Origin: Thermoplasmatota archaeon
Lineage (GTDB): Archaea; Thermoplasmatota; Thermoplasmata; Thermoplasmatales; Thermoplasmataceae
Reading direction: 5' to 3'
Length of the DNA: 32,159 nucleotides
Assembly (NCBI GenBank): GCA_023379345.1
Contig: JAMCUV010000113.1
Coordinates: 1-32,159 of the forward strand
In this document: positions 30,492 through 32,159 of the stretch, piece by piece
How positions within the stretch are numbered: the first letter of the stretch is position 1
How the letters are laid out: every line of letters begins with the position of its first letter
Translations under genes and position numbers: made by a program
The notes under the pieces: generated by a model
What the model was told of the DNA's origin: nothing
Databases searched by the model: none
Seen by the model: the letters and a program-made list of their open reading frames with translations, nothing else

Positions 30492-31145
30492 TTACTCAGG
30501 GTTTTTGATGGCATAGTCACATACTTTATTTACCGGACAATCCCTGCAGAGTGGCTTGGTGCGGCAGTAATCCTTGCCAAGGTACACGATCATTCCATGG
30601 AAATTCTTCAGGGCCTCCGTATTGCGGTCCAGGAACTGGTGGACCGACGACTTTATGCTCTTCAGGTCCGGCCTTTCCATGATGCCAGTCCTCTGGAAGA
30701 TCCTGGTTGTATATTTGTCAACCACAAAAACCGGTTTGCTGAGGGCATACAGAAGTATGGAATCAAGGGTCTCCTGCCCGACACCCTTGATGTTCTTCAG
30801 GAAATTTGCGGTTTCATCATGCCCTTCCCTGGCCATTGCTTCCACCGATCCATATCTCTTGAGAATTGCACATGCCAGATCCTTCAGTCTTGCAGCCTTC
30901 TGGCGGTAGAATCCTGAACTTCTTACAGCAATTTCCAGCTCTTCCGTTGACATTGAGCATATCCGCCGGAGAGTCACAGGCCCATTTGCCTTCAGCGACC
31001 TTATTGCTTTCTCCACATTGGTCCAGGAGGTGTTCTGGGTTAGTACTGTTCCAACTATGACCTCGTCTGGAGAATCTGCGGGCCACCATCCTGTTGATCC
31101 GTATCTGGCGTAAAGAATGCTATACAGATTCTCTGCAGTAACCAT
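30492..31145 (-). CDS. Endonuclease III-related DNA glycosylase (COG2231/MagIII-like) with [4Fe-4S]
   Basis: This HhH-GPD base-excision enzyme of 217 residues excises a damaged base. It has VGTVLTQNTSWTNVEKAI near 31-48, the helix-hairpin-helix IKGVGQETLDSILLYAL (119-135) and catalytic Asp143 in FVVDKYTTRIF. A four-cysteine cluster lies at 194, 200, 203 and 209, spaced x5-x2-x5. The lyase lysine of true endonuclease III (GVGRK) is replaced by Glu (GVGQE), as in the 3-methyladenine glycosylase-like MagIII group, so a glycosylase without strand-cleavage is likely. The frame is open 18 codons upstream, but MVTAENLYSIL at ATG 31145 is the more credible start. The damaged base removed is not determined. 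Confidence 0.88.
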   Translation of the reverse strand: MVTAENLYSILYARYGSTGWWPADSPDEVIVGTVLTQNTSWTNVEKAIRSLKANGPVTLRRICSMSTEELEIAVRSSGFYRQKAARLKDLACAILKRYGSVEAMAREGHDETANFLKNIKGVGQETLDSILLYALSKPVFVVDKYTTRIFQRTGIMERPDLKSIKSSVHQFLDRNTEALKNFHGMIVYLGKDYCRTKPLCRDCPVNKVCDYAIKNPE

Positions 31146-31262
31146 GGCATGGCAGAAAGCTAACAGAAATATTACTGTTGGGTATGTCGGTGAATTCATA
31201 CGAGACGAAAATCGACATAGTATGCAGAAAAATGTATACGGATCATTTGATATTGGAAAAGC

Positions 31263-31271
31263 ATTATTAAT
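31263..31271 (+). promoter_or_regulatory. TATA box of the FixC-like gene
   Basis: ATTATTAAT is centred 25 bp before ATG 31292. Confidence 0.5.
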
Positions 31272-31291
31272 CGATCTTCAATTCTGTATCA

Positions 31292-32159
31292 ATGAGCGAA
31301 TTCGACGTTATTGTTGTTGGGGCAGGGCCTGCCGGTTCATCTGCCGCCATTAAAATGGCATCTCAGGGTCTCAAGGTACTGCTTGTTGAAAGAGGCGATC
31401 CTGTGGGAAGCAAGAACGTCTCCGGAGGCATACTCTGGGGAAACGATCTGGCTGCCATAATACCTGACTGGGAGAAGAGCGCCCCCCTGGAACGTTACGT
31501 TGAAAGGAAGGTAACCTCATTCTTAACAGGCGATTCCGAGATAGCCATTGATTTCAAGACAAAAAAATTCCAGGAGAAAAAGACTGGATATTCTGTTCTC
31601 CGGACAAGACTCGACAGCTTCCTGGCCAGGAAAGCAGCCCAGGCTGGAGCAATGGTTGTCACCGGCGTTACTGTGGACAGCCTGGCCATGAAGGATGGGC
31701 GCGTCATCGGTGTCGTCAATGAGGGTGAGACCATCACGGCGGACTGCGTGATCCTGGCTGAGGGCCCCAATCCCCGTGTAGCCATGGCTGCAGGCCTGGT
31801 GGGCAAGCCCAATGACAGGACTGTGGGAATCGGGGTAAAGCATGTTTACAAGCTTGGGGAGAATGTCATAAATGAGAGATTCAACCTGAGGGGAAACGCG
31901 GGATTTGCTGGTGAATATGTTCTCAGTTTCCTTGAGGGGGATGTCTACGCCGGCGGTTTTCTGTACACAAACAAGGACACAGTATCAATGGGCGTGGTGA
32001 TAAACATGGCAACCCTGAGAAGGAATGGCAACACGCACTCCTTCGACATAATGGAGAAGTTTGCCCAGCATCCATTCATTTCAAGCCTCGTCGAGGGCGG
32101 GCAGCTGCAGGAGTACAGTGCCCACTTTGTATACGAGGGCGGATACGAGGATATGCCAA
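31292..32159 (+). CDS. fixC: FixC/ETF-quinone oxidoreductase-like flavoprotein, 5' part cut by window edge
   Basis: The open frame starts at ATG 31292 and runs past the window end, giving 289 residues of a normally ~430-residue protein. It begins with the FAD-binding fold EFDVIVVGAGPAGSSAAIKM, then VLLVERGDPVGSKNVSGGIL. That last stretch, with SKNVSGG, is typical of FixC and electron-transfer flavoprotein:quinone dehydrogenases. VILAEGPNPRVAMAAGL follows. Such enzymes pass electrons from ETF (FixAB) to quinone; geranylgeranyl reductases are the nearest alternative family. The promoter TATA element is 25 bp upstream, so the gene is leaderless. FixX or FixAB genes would be expected beyond the window. 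The far end is unseen. Confidence 0.87.
   Translation, partial: MSEFDVIVVGAGPAGSSAAIKMASQGLKVLLVERGDPVGSKNVSGGILWGNDLAAIIPDWEKSAPLERYVERKVTSFLTGDSEIAIDFKTKKFQEKKTGYSVLRTRLDSFLARKAAQAGAMVVTGVTVDSLAMKDGRVIGVVNEGETITADCVILAEGPNPRVAMAAGLVGKPNDRTVGIGVKHVYKLGENVINERFNLRGNAGFAGEYVLSFLEGDVYAGGFLYTNKDTVSMGVVINMATLRRNGNTHSFDIMEKFAQHPFISSLVEGGQLQEYSAHFVYEGGYEDMP

Noticed and set aside
1..32159. tRNA, rRNA, CRISPR array, insertion sequence or integration site.
   Set aside because: I found no T-arm-like GGTTCGANTCC outside genes, no regularly spaced repeats, no transposase and no flanking direct repeats. The reading was by eye, so short or divergent RNA genes could be missed.

Overview
The window reads as a chromosomal segment of a thermoacidophilic euryarchaeon of the Thermoplasmatales type. 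The evidence is an HU-type chromatin protein (HTa) rather than a eukaryote-like histone, a fused Kae1-Bud32 gene, archaeal DnaG, aIF2-gamma and S6e, a heme O synthase, and TATA boxes lying about 25-27 bp before start codons (leaderless mRNAs). No genus can be named from this sequence alone. I see no tRNA, rRNA, CRISPR array, insertion sequence or prophage. The gene density and mixed strands look like ordinary core chromosome with a few accessory metabolic modules.

Layout. 1-2.7 kb: the 5' end of an unidentified minus-strand gene; marC; a winged-helix regulator that may be split by an in-frame stop; and a convergent pair, thpR plus a zinc-finger membrane protein. 2.8-3.8 kb: gcvH and an RlmE/FtsJ-type methyltransferase in one operon. 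3.8-6.1 kb: a TraB-like protein coupled to a COG1395 regulator, then an HTH-ACT regulator. 6.2-10.7 kb: an M61 peptidase with PDZ domain, ctaB (heme O synthase), and a divergent histidine-bearing polytopic membrane protein that may bind heme. 10.9-14.2 kb: a small coiled-coil protein, then a divergent pair of amine or amino-acid oxidoreductase and APC permease. 14.2-17.1 kb: dnaG overlapping a LonB-type ATPase that has no protease domain and no membrane insert. 17.3-18.9 kb: an endonuclease IV-like TIM barrel, a small hypothetical protein and HTa. 19.2-22.1 kb: an MFS transporter, an aminopropyltransferase and a small membrane protein. 22.2-24.3 kb: Kae1-Bud32 with an ITP/XTP pyrophosphatase. 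24.5-28.7 kb: a two-subunit NAD-type formate dehydrogenase. 28.9-30.5 kb: S6e and aIF2-gamma. 30.5-32.2 kb: an endonuclease III-related glycosylase and the 5' part of a FixC-like dehydrogenase.

How the genes relate. Information processing is the main theme: DnaG, KEOPS, aIF2-gamma, S6e, the RlmE-type methyltransferase, ThpR, HTa and two DNA-repair enzymes. Around it sit energy and redox modules: heme O synthesis beside a putative heme membrane protein, formate oxidation to NADH, amine oxidation with uptake, and electron transfer to quinone.

The most interesting items are the protease-less, zinc-ribbon LonB-like ATPase translated with DnaG; the putative heme membrane protein opposite ctaB; the compact formate dehydrogenase with a shrunken NuoE-like [2Fe-2S] module and an upstream palindrome; the regulator open frame interrupted by one TAA; and aIF2-gamma with half of its zinc-knuckle cysteines missing. 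Start codons were moved from the longest open frame wherever a TATA box at the leaderless distance, a Shine-Dalgarno (SD) match or family alignment supported it.
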